From positions 186,282-250,281 of the forward strand of contig JBBHKE010001445.1 in the NCBI GenBank assembly GCA_037447655.1: a DNA stretch of 64,000 nucleotides, written 5' to 3'. This document shows, piece after piece, positions 11,091-21,549 of the stretch. The notes below the pieces were generated by a model. It was not told where the DNA came from and made no database searches. It saw only the letters and a program-made list of their open reading frames with translations. Position numbers and translations under genes: made by a program. The stretch is from Zygnema cylindricum (lineage: Eukaryota; Streptophyta; Zygnematophyceae; Zygnematales; Zygnemataceae). Position 1 is the first letter of the stretch. Every line of letters begins with the position of its first letter.

Positions 11091-11095
11091 TTTAG

Positions 11096-12286
11096 GGTAA
11101 GGTTCCATTTGGGGGAAAATGCCGTTGTCTACTGAAATCCGTACTCTTTCGTACAGTACACCGCGCATCGTAATTAGAGTAATGAAAAAATTAGAGTAAA
11201 AAAAGAGAAAAAAATAATTAGAGTAATTTACTCTAATTTATGTGATAGAACTGTTTCAGAAAGGAATTTACTCTAATTTATGCGGTGTACTCTAATTTGG
11301 CAAGTTAATACCCTCTACTGTAAATAAGGTATTTGTACAGAATCTGACAAAACGTACAGTTTATCGTCACTATGACGTTTGCACTGCGCGGATTGTTAAA
11401 ACGCAGTTACATGATAATGGCCTGTATTAAATCATTATTTGTACTTTTTTTAAGTACAATTTTGCACGGACGGATGTCATCCGTACTCCACACTATTTAA
11501 AACGAACATATATTAGAATTAAAAACGCTAATTAAACTTTACCTTAAATAGAATAATGAAAAAATTAGAATCATTTACTCTATTTGATGTGATAGAGTCG
11601 AAATTTCAAGCGACCGAATTAGAGTAATTTACTCTAATTACGATTCGCGGTGTACCGTACCAAAAAAAATAAAATGTCAGAAAAACAAGCCTACTGAATG
11701 ATGGATTTGATTCTCCACGTTTATGGGCGTAAACGTGGACCGTCGGATGCATAATCGGATACTCCATCGTCTGACACTTTCAGTTCGCAACAAGTGACCC
11801 GGAGTAGGTCAATTCATAGCGCCTGAACGAATAACATCGTGCCTCGTGGAAAAGTGAAGAAATATCCACGACGACCGCGCGACCAGGTTGGTACACGTCG
11901 CATATGACATGTGCCTTCCGCCATAGAGGATGCGAGGCCACCGGAAGACGCAAAAAAATCTTTGACGGAGGATATTATTTCACGCGATCCACTAACCATT
12001 TTGACATTTTCGTACGCTTATACAAATCTTAAGTTTCGTCACCCTTTACAGATTTTATTCAATACGTCGTACGAGTCACTTTTTACCTTCGCTGGTACGA
12101 ATACGTGGTCACAATTTGCTGTCAGAGATTCTCTGAAGATTACCAGAATCGCAATCTTTTATTACGTGGCCAAATCAAAGTGTGCCACGCAAAAACAAAT
12201 GTCGGTTACTGACCCGACACAATGGAACGGTCGCTTCAGTAAACGATTTTTTTATGTTTACAGAGACCGCCTAATGGAACAACGCT
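11096..12286. mobile_element. GGTG-family DNA transposon copy D1 (non-autonomous)
   Basis: The left end is GGTAAGGTTCCATTTGGG; the right end is CCTAATGGAACAACGCT, an imperfect inverted repeat sharing GTTCCAT. Flanks are TTTAG (11091-11095) and CTTAG (12287-12291), close to a 5-bp duplication. Without the nested MITE it is about 695 bp and aligns throughout with D2 at 17525-18226. Two frames (11911-12291 plus; part of 11814-11999 minus) are partly shared with D2. With no transposase signature, I treat them as incidental. Confidence 0.7.
11157..11654. mobile_element. MITE nested in D1 (TACACCG family), 498 bp
   Basis: The ends are TACACCGCGCATCGTAATTA and TAATTACGATTCGCGGTGTA. The matching point of D2 (17581-17590) runs straight through as ACAGTGCCGTACC. 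D1 reads ACAG, then the element, then CCGTACC. The MITE therefore inserted after D1 and D2 separated, at a TA that is TG in D2. A left-end relative lies at 63218. Confidence 0.9.
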
Positions 12287-12650
12287 CTTAGGCATCGGTT
12301 TTGCATCCTGATCGTGAGAGAAAAAGGTAAAAATAAATAACAAGTAAAAAGAAAAAAATGACACAGTGAACTAACAAACCTGGGCGAAAAACTTTGTTAG
12401 AAAATGATCGAACAAAGTAAAGTAACAAATTTGAAAACCCATTTTTCCTACTCAAGATTGCGCTTTTGTCCAAGGAAAGCCTCTTCTAAACATCTTTTAT
12501 AGAAATCCAAAAGAATATGCTACGAGAATGGCTGCCGATACCAAAGGATATTTCCGTCTATTTGCGAGAGACGTTAACTTTTATAACTAAACAATTTTAA
12601 GCCTCGCAGACACCATGAAATGCTTTTCGTGCACGTGAGAATCTGTTTTT

Positions 12651-12997
12651 TAGTGTTGTGTATCGGTGAATTTCCTATCGACGATAAGTCCGACAACCTG
12701 TATATCGATTATCATTATCGTTAAAGTGACCGATAAATTACGATATATCGTTATCGACAGCTATTGCCAGTAAAAGCCGATATGTTGGCACCAACAACCA
12801 TAATCCTCCCTAGGGGCGGGGGGCTCAACGAGGGGGGGAGGGAGGGGGGTATATTTGAAAAAAAAAATACTTGGGGCATGGAACTTTCAAAATGGAGTAA
12901 GGAACTGTACGTACAAAGTACGACTGCTATATATTCATCATTAGTAGGTCAAGAGAAGGTATACATATCGGTCATCGGTAAAAGGCTACCGATACAC
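12651..12997. mobile_element. Degenerate hAT-type element related to 18454-19345
   Basis: The left end TAGTGTTGTGTATCGGTGAA matches the perfect element at 18454, and the right side ends CTACCGATACAC. The interior is rich in TATCG/CGATA words as in that element. The last bases of the right repeat are missing and no target duplication is visible. Confidence 0.6.
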
Positions 12998-14369
12998 GAA
13001 ATAAATGGTTTTCTAAGTGCGTCAATGTAGGCTAAATAGTCTGTTGGTTGGTTAGGAGATTATATGATGGAAAAAAAAACAATGAAAAAAACCCTAAACA
13101 TTCTAAAAAAAACCTAAGGAAAACCATAATAATCCTCAGTAAAATGGAAAAACAAGGAAAGTTACTACTATGCAGCCAAAAAAAAATTAACGACTATATT
13201 TAATAATTTAAAAAGAAAACAAAGGAGAAACCCTCGATAGTTTCCATGAACAAAAGAAAACATTCGATTTCGTACAATTTCAAACCATTTCATTTTTTTT
13301 TAACATGTTTATAGAAAATCTAACAAGATTCTCCAAGGATTTTGGCATAAACATTAGTTGTCTAATCATTCCTTTTCCTTTTACCCATCGGCCAAGTAAT
13401 GTCTCTTGCCTACCACCGTAAGACTTACAAAACTCACAAAACCCACAAGACTCACAAGACTCACACACTGGCCATCTGAAATATTAAGGTGTACCTACGT
13501 AAGAGAACCTTCGGGATGTTATTTTGCATCCTAGTGACGATCCTACTTATTACTTTTCAAATTGTTTTGATTTTTGAAAACAAAATAGTCACTCTGAACT
13601 GTGATGGTTGCTCCCTACTGATGTAGACTTGAAGGCGTTTACAATACTACTCATGCTAATACAATTATTTTTGTTGCTTATGTTTGTGGCGCAAAATCGT
13701 AAATTTCTGTTATCAACATTAAAATAGTACTAACGCTAATATGAAGAGTTTTCATAAGTGTTAACCCACTCCATATTATGTTTGTCAAAGTTAACGTTAT
13801 GAACGACGAGTCCAATTTCGTACAAAACGTCAATGTGTGACATCTCAATTTTAAAGCGCAAAGTGCGTTTCTTTTGTAAATTAACTTCCAATACCTTTTA
13901 GCCGTCGAAAAGAGCGGAAACGTTATTAGTACAAAATATAAAATAGCATAAAGTAACCACAAATTGATGTTCAATTCTACTCTATTTTATATGTTTCGGA
14001 CGATTACCATATTCCACACGTACGTATCCCAGCGAATGATGTTAAAGGTATTGTAGCATTATTGCACTTAAAATAGTGCTTGTGCCAGCTCAGCGTACAC
14101 TCTACATAGCCTACATACAAACTGGTATTGAGTGCCAAAGTTAACGACATTGCCTTTTTTTTTTAACACAAATACACAAAATAACGCTACGCTATTTTTT
14201 TTTCAATTTCTAACAATAAGCGGTGTACAACGGTTGAAGAAGCCTAATTTTCTGTGATATTGGGTTCTTAGCGTGTACTCTCCTTTGTGCAAAATGTTAA
14301 AATAAATGTGGCGCGTGCGAAAACATTTTCCTATTCGTTTCATAAGTGTTACTGAAACTAAAATTGACT
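12998..14369. other. No gene seen; AT-rich with a dispersed repeat at its end
   Basis: A minus-strand frame at 13280-13468 is a CACAAGACT microsatellite (Cys/Ser-rich) and not a gene. From about 14045 the sequence matches the repeats at 7300-7490, and from 14225 those at 7490-8880. Confidence 0.45.
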
Positions 14370-14374
14370 CTCAG

Positions 14375-15549
14375 GGTGGCGTTCCATCAATAAATTATAT
14401 AATCGTATGGCCAACTTTGCGGGCTGTTATACTTTAGACGATGTTCCATCGCGTAGAGCCTGTAAACCACGTGTCTAAAAGGAGTGACAACACATAAACT
14501 ACGATCCGATATTGAATATCGTTAAAGATTTTTCCCAACGACAAATTTATCTTCAAATTTTCATTTGCCCTACCAAGTCATTATACGACAACTTTTTTGT
14601 ACTTTTTGCAAACGCCAGTCTTCACTGGCAGCTCATTTTTTAAGGTTCCACTTTTCCAGCATGACGAAAGTCCTTTGCCAAAAATAGTGCGACGAAAGAG
14701 CGTTGCTAGAAATAGCGCAGCGAAGGAGCGTTACGGTTTTTTTTTTTTTCCCGTTGCCTTTTGAAAGGTACACCGTGAATCGTTATTAGACTTATGTACT
14801 CTATATCGGCGCCCCAAAATTTTGACATTGATACCCGAAATACAGTGACTGATTCTATTTTATCCGTGACGTTAATTACGGTTCTTGTAAATTAGCGTCA
14901 ATGGAATTTCTGTACTCATTTCATGAATAGTGTGGTGTACGGAATGTGTTTACTGGTACAAAAATGTACTTGATTACCGAAAATCGTACGGAAATTGTTG
15001 TTAACTTATGTCGGTTGCATACAGAACTGCGCTTAGAATAAACGTGGAGTCGAGTTTGCGACAAACGCGTTCGCAAACCCAAATTAGAATTATGGATTAA
15101 TTACACTGAAAGGACGCGACGTGGTACGGATTGTCAGATTTTGTACTTTCACCTATTTTAACGTGTATGTAATGACGGCGGATTCTGTAGACCTAAATCA
15201 GCGTTATAGAGAAATTACAATTAAACATTTTTTTCATAATGGTATTGATACACAAATTAGCATCAATGACACTAATTTATTATTGATACTAATAATTTCT
15301 ATAGTCTAACAACGATTCACGGTGTACATATCATGTGCAAATTTTGTGAATTTCGTTGGTAGTCCATTGAAGCGAATGCCTCGCGAATGAATCTCCGACG
15401 GTCATTGCTATTCCCCAGACCTTTGGAGAATAGTGGCATGACTCTCTCTAATGTTCATCAAGTATAAAAACAAAATAAGCAGTACGGCTTAGTACGGAGG
15501 CGCTTATTTTTGTTGAACTACCTCACTTTTCGTCTAATGGAACGCCACC
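14375..15549. mobile_element. GGTG-family DNA transposon copy C1, with perfect 5-bp target duplication
   Basis: The ends are GGTGGCGTTCCATCAA and CTAATGGAACGCCACC, an inverted repeat of about 15 bp. CTCAG lies immediately outside both (14370-14374 and 15550-15554). About 617 bp remain without the MITE nested at 14769-15326. Its outer parts resemble 32270-32789. It has no coding capacity, so it is a non-autonomous element. Confidence 0.8.
14769..15326. mobile_element. MITE nested in C1 (TACACCG family), 558 bp
   Basis: The ends are TACACCGTGAATCGTTATTA and TAACAACGATTCACGGTGTA. The interior has the recurrent AGTGTGGTGTACGGA motif at about 14930. The related sequence at 32455-32485 reads through the same place without the element (TTTTGGAAACCGCGTGTCAT), an imperfect empty site. 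Confidence 0.85.
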
Positions 15550-15841
15550 CTCAGCTAACGTTTCATGATGAGTCATTATCACTTAGCAAACGGTCAAAAA
15601 GAGTACGACGCCAAATATTACAAAGTTCCAAGTTAAAGACGTAAACTGTACCACGGGTTTTACACATTGCTCGTACGGTATAAGATTTTGTCGTTTCAGA
15701 CTCAGTATAGAAGAAGGAAAACGACAAAATAATCCTTTGTTTTGACAATTGGGCACTTCCCGTTGCGATGGATGCCACGATGGACGGTTGATGACAGCCT
15801 TACAAGTCTTATGTGGACCATGTGACTTCAAACAGGGCGGC

Positions 15842-15851
15842 NNNNNNNNNN
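15842..15851. other. Assembly gap (10 N)
   Basis: Ten N bases. Sequence on the right is abruptly GC-rich from about 15890, so the two sides need not be contiguous. Confidence 1.
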
Positions 15852-15903
15852 GCGATTGATTTATTATATATAATGCCGCGAGTTGTCTTGACTCTGCGGA
15901 AAA

Positions 15904-16248
15904 GTGTTTCTTGGATTGTCTACTCGAGGAGCGAGAACACCCGAGGCACTCACGGCGGCCAGACCCGCACCAGCGGCTAGCAGCAGCGACGACCAGCAGA
16001 CCACGCAGATGTTGGCGACAAACTACTCCACGCGCTGCGCGCGTCAGACTACGGCGGCCGCCGGCGGCAGTCGAGGGACGAGTAGGGAGCTGACGGCGGC
16101 CGCCGGCGGCATCAGACTGCGCGCGTCGCGCACCTCATCAAACAGCGGTTGTAGACGCACCAGACGACCAGCAGCGACGACGATCGGCGACCACGCCCAG
16201 ACCGGCGGCACTCACGGAGCCCACAAGAGCGAGGAGCTCATCTGTTAG
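15904..16248 (+). CDS. Unrecognised GC-rich open frame (possible exon)
   Basis: A 114-codon frame sits in a sharply bounded GC-rich island (about 15890-16240) in otherwise AT-rich DNA. The product would be rich in Ala, Arg, Thr and Ser with no domain I recognise. An 18-bp phrase occurs twice, at 16051-16068 and 16093-16110, exactly 14 codons apart and in frame (TAAAGG). Other frames are also partly open, as expected at high GC, so coding status is doubtful. The last bases run into the LTR that starts at 16243. It could be a broken exon, a promoter island or part of another repeat. Confidence 0.2.
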   Translation: MFLGLSTRGARTPEALTAARPAPAASSSDDQQTTQMLATNYSTRCARQTTAAAGGSRGTSRELTAAAGGIRLRASRTSSNSGCRRTRRPAATTIGDHAQTGGTHGAHKSEELIC

Positions 16249-16416
16249 GTTCTTTGTGAAACGGCGTCTCAGTTCTGTTGAGCGCCGTAATATATATTAT
16301 TTAGTTAGCGTGTGATTTGTTCGGCGTGGTGTGATTAGGCAGTTATAGTTTGGTATATTCTGTTTGGTATGTACGATAGACTTTTGTTTTGTACGGCGGT
16401 ATGTTGTTTCGAACAG

Positions 16417-16912
16417 TACACCGCCAATCGCTATTAGCGTTGTGTACGCTAATCCCGTCCCGCTTTTTTTTTGTTTTATTCTCAAATAGCGTAGTTTATT
16501 CTATTTTTCTTTATTCTATTTAGGTTATATTCAGTACGTTGACTCTTAATAGAGTGGTGTACGGTCAGTGTCAGACTGTACATAATTTAAATTTTTAGTT
16601 GCAAAACAACGTTATTTGCGCGTCTCTAAAAAGGAAAAAATCAGGTCGTAAAACTGCTCTAATATATTCGTCCGACAGCCGCGTTTGGACCGTGTGGATA
16701 ATACGATTTGTGTACGACTTGTCAGATTTTGTATGAAACTTATATTAGTGTAGGCTGTTTGCGACCGACATTTTTTCAAAGATCCAATACATATTCAAAC
16801 AATTAGAATGTATGGATTTTTCCAAAATTTTCAAATTCTTAAATAGCGTACACCACGGTAATTATTTGTATACGCTAATGAAACCTACACGCTAATAGCG
16901 ATTGGCGGTGTA
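16417..16912. mobile_element. MITE 1 of an abutting pair (TACACCG family)
   Basis: It has a perfect inverted repeat of at least 24 bp beginning TACACCGCCAATCGCTATTA. The interior has the AGTGGTGTACGG motif near 16552. The uninterrupted LTR (23335-23350) reads GAACAATACCGCGTAC, showing insertion at a TA. Confidence 0.92.
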
Positions 16913-17404
16913 CACCGCGAATCGCTATTAGCGTACATGACGCTAATTGGGGTACCCCTTTTTTTTCGGCAAATCCTCAAATAGAATAAAGTATTTTAAA
17001 TGTTTCTGAACGTTATTTGAGGTACCCCGCTCAATACGGTTCATAACTGTAATTTAGTGCTCCTTTAAATAGTGTGGTGTACGGACTGTCATATCCGTTT
17101 TATTTTGTACCTTTTTAAATATAAAAGTACATAAAACATAATAATATGTAATTGCGTAAATATTTTCCGGCATACGCGGATGTTAAAAAAACGCGACGGC
17201 GTACGATTTGAACAATTTTGTACATCTATATGTTTTTAGTGTGGACATTTTATGTCCCGAAAATTTTTACAAAGCAGTTTACAAATTAGAGTTAATGATA
17301 AATTAGTATCATTGTGTACCCTAAAAAACCCGATTTACCGTAAAGTACGCTAATTGTTTCATTACGCTATCTATTTTATTTCGCTAATAGCGATTCACGG
17401 TGTA
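16911..17404. mobile_element. MITE 2 of an abutting pair (TACACCG family)
   Basis: It begins TACACCGCGAATCGCTATTA and ends TAATAGCGATTCACGGTGTA. Its first TA (16911-16912) is the last TA of MITE 1, so the two share one target dinucleotide. The interior AGTGTGGTGTACGGA motif is at about 17075. Confidence 0.92.
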
Positions 17405-17524
17405 CCGCGTACTTTATGTTGTTTCGGCAGTACTTTGTCGTGATTGGTTCGCGCGCGTACCTTTGTACCAGCGATTCACTCGCCTTGCAATTTTGCTTGC
17501 TTCGTATGAGAGTATTTAGGACTT

Positions 17525-18226
17525 GGTGAGGTTCCACTAGGGGAAAAATGCCGTTGTTTACTGGAGCCGTACTTTTTCGTACAGTGCCGTACCAAAAAAA
17601 TAAATTTGTCAGAAAAACAAGGCTAATGAATGAAGAATTTCATTCTCCACGTTTTTGGGCGTAAACGTGGACCGTCGGATGCATAATCCGATACGCCATC
17701 GTCTGACACTTTCAGTTCGCAACAAATGACCCGGAGTAGGTCAATTCTCAACGCCTGAACGAATAGCATCGTGCCTCGTGGAGAAGTGCACAAATATCTA
17801 TGACGACCGCACGACCAGGTGGGTACACGTCGCATATGACATGTGTCTTCTGCCAGGAAGGATGCGATGCCACCGGAAGCCGTAAGAAAATCTTTGACGG
17901 AGGATATTGTTTCACGCTTCTGTTGGCATCCACGAACCTTTTTGACATTTTCGTACGTTGTTGCACATCTTAAGTTTCGTCCACCCGTACAGATTTTATT
18001 CAATACGTCGTACGAGTCACTTTTTACCTTCGCTGGTACAAATATGTGGTCACAATTCGCTGTTAGAGATTCTTTGAAGATTAGCAGGATCGTATTCTTA
18101 TATTACGTGGCCAAATCAATGTGTGCCACGCAAAACAAATGTCGGTTACTGACCCGACACAATGGAACGGTCGCTTCAGTAAACGATTTTTTGATGTTTA
18201 CAGAGACCACCTAATGGAACAACGCT
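17525..18226. mobile_element. GGTG-family DNA transposon copy D2
   Basis: The left end GGTGAGGTTCCACTAGGGG abuts the broken LTR; the right end is CCTAATGGAACAACGCT, as in D1. It aligns with D1 over its whole length and lacks D1's nested MITE. The left flank is CTT(GG) and the right flank CTAAT, so it has no clean duplication of its own. The frames at 17623-18003 (minus) and 17843-18214 (plus) are partly shared with D1 but show no known domain. Confidence 0.75.
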
Positions 18227-18445
18227 CTAATACATTTTTTTCCTTTGAGCTAATGCAGGTACAATGATTTTTTAGTGAACTGTACAAAACGTGCCATTTC
18301 GTACGCTAATTTGCTACATATTTCGTACAGAAATGAAAACTGTCGGATGAAGGCGTCGACGCGAAAAAATGAGTGGCGTCTCGCGAACCTATGTTCACGT
18401 GTTTTAACGTCCACAATGTGATCAATTGTTCATGGACTATGTAGA
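18227..18445. other. No feature recognised
   Basis: A short AT-rich spacer between D2 and the hAT-type element. Confidence 0.4.
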
Positions 18446-18453
18446 CAAATTAG

Positions 18454-19345
18454 TAGTGTTGTGTATCGGTAAAAAACTTATCGCGATAACACCGATACCG
18501 ATAGTTATCGGTTATCGAACGGTCAGAGGTTCCAATATATCGGTCTGAGACCAACAAATTCCATATCGGCGATAACTTAAAAAATATATAGTATGCATAC
18601 AATAGTACATTATAATATACTATATTATTTTATTGACTTTATGTAGCGTGGCATGCCACGTATAACAATCTGTTCCGTTACCGCTTTACTGGAATTTACT
18701 ACGGGAAGCGCAACACATAAACGTTGGCCGATTAACTGAACAGTAACTTAACGGCAACGTACAAAGTTTTACTTGCGAACTGGTGAACATGGAACAGGAT
18801 AAGGACGGCGGACACAGAGTACAACGGACGCAAATAACATTATGCGCGCCGCCGGAATCAAACGGGCGACTTGGAATGAGAAAACACGAGTGGACGGGCC
18901 AGCGTGAGCGGCGTCATCCCGGAATGGCTCTTTTGGCAACTTTTGCCAAAAAAGCCGACAGATTGACACGTGGCAGGTCCTAGTGGATCTCAAGGAATAA
19001 AGGGACAAAGCCATGGCGTTGGATGTGAAAGGTCCATCGTTTTTACTGGATCCGTATCAAAACCGTACAGATATCATAGCGTCTCATGTACTTTCTATGC
19101 TTGTACACGTCCGGGGAATAAGACGTACAGTTGAGTGTATAGGCCGTACATCTATCTGTACGGTCCGTACTGTTATCGCCGATAGTAATCGTTATCGGCA
19201 TTATCGTCGATAAGTACCCGATATTATCGGCTTGTTATTGGTGATAAGACCGATGTCGATATATCGTACCAATATACCGATTATCAGATACCCGAAAAAA
19301 GGCCCATATCGGTTATCGACAAATCCTTACCGATACACAACACTA
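18454..19345. mobile_element. hAT-type non-autonomous element, 892 bp, perfect 8-bp target duplication
   Basis: It has a perfect 19-bp terminal inverted repeat, TAGTGTTGTGTATCGGTAA, flanked on both sides by CAAATTAG (18446-18453 and 19346-19353). An 8-bp duplication and short TAGTG-type ends are the hallmark of the hAT superfamily. The interior is rich in GATAAC/TTATCG words; short frames inside show no transposase or BED domain. A degenerate relative is at 12651-12997. Confidence 0.93.
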
Positions 19346-19353
19346 CAAATTAG

Positions 19354-20173
19354 TGTTATGTTTGATAATTAGCGTTCATATGTAATGATTAGGTTTTGAC
19401 GGTCAATCGGTTTGACAACTTTAACTTTCAAAATATTGTTTCAATCGCTTAAAGTTTTGCCGCGCTTGCGGACGTCGACCGTCATAATAGAATTAGCAAT
19501 TCACACGGCCGGCGAACGTTTACGGTAACAAAACTGCGGCAACCACATGTAAATAAACGTGTTGCATACGTCACTTTTTGTCTTTACGTGAGCTCCAGGC
19601 TGAGAGCACTTAGCCGCAAAATTGAAATTGAATCGTCTAAGCGTTACATTGAACTTATACGCAAAGTGAAATAAAACCTTTTTAAACTAACGTACACCGT
19701 TGGTTGTATTTAGCGTGTAGAAATTATTAGTGTGTAGAATAATTTAGTGTCATGTACACTAATTTTGACTTAGAAAATTTTTGAAAAAAAAGTTATACAC
19801 TAATTTTTCAACGAACGCCAATATGGGTACAACTGATTTGTCGAGAGGATATTCACAGTAATATAGGTAAAAGTACAAATTTTGACAATTCGTACACTGT
19901 CGCATATTTTCACTCTAATTAATTCCTAACTCTAATTTCAGTTTAGGGCAATTTTTCGTGTGATAGCAAATATTTTATTAAAATATCCGTACTTGTATAA
20001 TTAAAAAGTACATTTTTATACTCACCGACATGTTCCGTACTCCACACTGCAATTCTGTGTCCTCCATTGGACTACAGAATACAGGAAGCCTCTAGATAGT
20101 ATTTAACTAACCCACTTCAAGCCACAACCACTACTGCCCAAGAAGGCAAACTGACAATTTGACTGCACCCCTG
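19354..20173. other. No gene seen; degenerate MITE sequence
   Basis: From about 19691 (TACACCGTTGGTTGTATTTA) the sequence resembles the TACACCG MITEs, including an inverted CCGTACTCCACACT motif at 20034. No clear right end was found. The duplicated segment starts abruptly at 20174. Confidence 0.45.
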
Positions 20174-20229
20174 TTCCATAGTCGTCATTATGGAAGAGTC
20201 TAAAGCCAAAACGTCATGATGACGGCATC

Positions 20230-21450
20230 ATTGGACAGATCGCCGAAATTAAGGGGGATCTGACTCTTTCGCACCATCGAATGTGCCATACGTCAGAACA
20301 AAATCTGAAACATGTGATCAAAGTCGATTGCACGCGCGGCTTAGATCTGATGTCAGGTGAAAAAGTCAACGGCTGTACCGGTTGCAGTCAAGGTCGTCAG
20401 ATCCGAAAACCGCATCCTGCCAAAGACTCTGACTTTCAGTCAACTCATCCACTTGAAAAAGTACACGTGGATCTATCTGGCGACGTTAAACCTGAGAGTT
20501 TAGGAGGAAATAAATATATTATGGTTATTGTCGACAATTATTCAAGGTTTACATGGGTATATCTCTTTAAAAATAAATCCGATGCATCAGCAAAATTTGA
20601 GGAGTGGCATGTAATGGCCGAACGACAATGTGAGCGAAAATTAAAAGCGGTTCGATCGAACAATGGCGGAGAATTCAAAGCATTTGATAACTATTGTAAG
20701 AAATGGGGAATTCGGCAAGAATTTACGGCATCATACTCACCGGAATCGAATAAAATCGTCGAGGGCAAAAATCGAACACTTGAAAAAATGGTGCGCTCGA
20801 TGATTCACGGATCGGGAAGGAATGAGTATTTATAAGGAGATGCAATCCTAACGGCCAATTATATTTGCAATCGTCGACTTACCTCTAATTCGAGCGATAA
20901 GACTCCTCATGAACTTTTCTATGGTCGAAAACACGCATTACATCATTTGCGAATTTAGGGGTGTCGTGTGACGGTGTACATCGAATCGGTAAAACGACGA
21001 GGTAAATTTTCTTCTCGTAGTTGGTCGGGAATTTTTGTGGGGTATAGCTCCAAAGGGAGTTTATACAGGGTTTATGATCCGATTCGTCATGTAGTTAAAG
21101 TGTGTCGTAATGTGAATTTCCATGAGGATCTTAAAGTTGTTATTTCTCGTTCCGAAAATTCTCTTCTAATCATGATTTTCTTGAAGTGAATGAATCTCTC
21201 TCTTTTCCTCATCTCGATGATTCGGATTCCGAAAGTGAGGCGGATCCGGTCATCAATATTAAGAGGGGGGAAGCTAATTCTGAAACTCATCCGAAATTAA
21301 TTAATTTTGACGAGATCCGAAGCGGAAAATCCCAAATGTTTTCGGACACTCACCGATCTAAAAGCTCTAAATCTCCGAGTATTTCTATCCAGGACGAAAT
21401 TGAAAAATCCGCAAGCGAAAATAAAAAGAAAATTAAATTCCATTAAGAAG
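20230..21450 (+). pseudogene. Copia family B (copy B1) integrase region, 5'-truncated
   Basis: Integrase of Ty1/copia inserts element cDNA into DNA. The zinc-binding His-Cys part is visible (HHRMCH ... NGCTGC), then the catalytic core with HVDLSGD for the first Asp and a Glu before GKNRT. The second catalytic position reads RSNNGGEF, so an Asn stands where this motif has Asp. A stop follows at 20833-20835, and the downstream post-integrase part (SSRSWSGIFVGY, 20968-21189) continues past further stops. Gag, protease and 5' LTR are missing: homology to the other copy begins only 56 bp upstream. The 184-codon frame is identical in both copies, so the damage predates the duplication. Confidence 0.88.
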
Positions 21451-21549
21451 GAGTCAATGTGAAACATGGGGGAAGAAACCAGATCATTTGTCATTTGATC
21501 GCAAAGGTGGAAATGTCGAAAACACCAATTATTTTATTTCGGCCACCTC

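Larger units (their letters stand above)
16243..17524 (+). mobile_element. Copia family B LTR, first part, interrupted by two MITEs
   Basis: It starts TGTTAGGTTCTTTGTGAAAC like the LTRs at 23155 and 37860 and follows them through TTTCGAACA. It is then interrupted by the MITEs at 16417-17404 and resumes CCGCGTACTTTATG to AGGACTT. At 17525 the LTR stops in mid-sequence where transposon D2 begins. About 294 LTR bases are present; the missing last part matches what survives at 32790-32942. Confidence 0.85.

Noticed and set aside
11911-12291. Frame shared between D1 and D2 as a possible transposase
   Set aside because: Both copies differ in frame at the ends, it is only ~126 codons, and it shows no catalytic motif.
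13280-13468. Cys/Ser-rich small frame as a possible secreted peptide
   Set aside because: It comes from a CACAAGACT microsatellite, with no signal peptide or ordered cysteine pattern.
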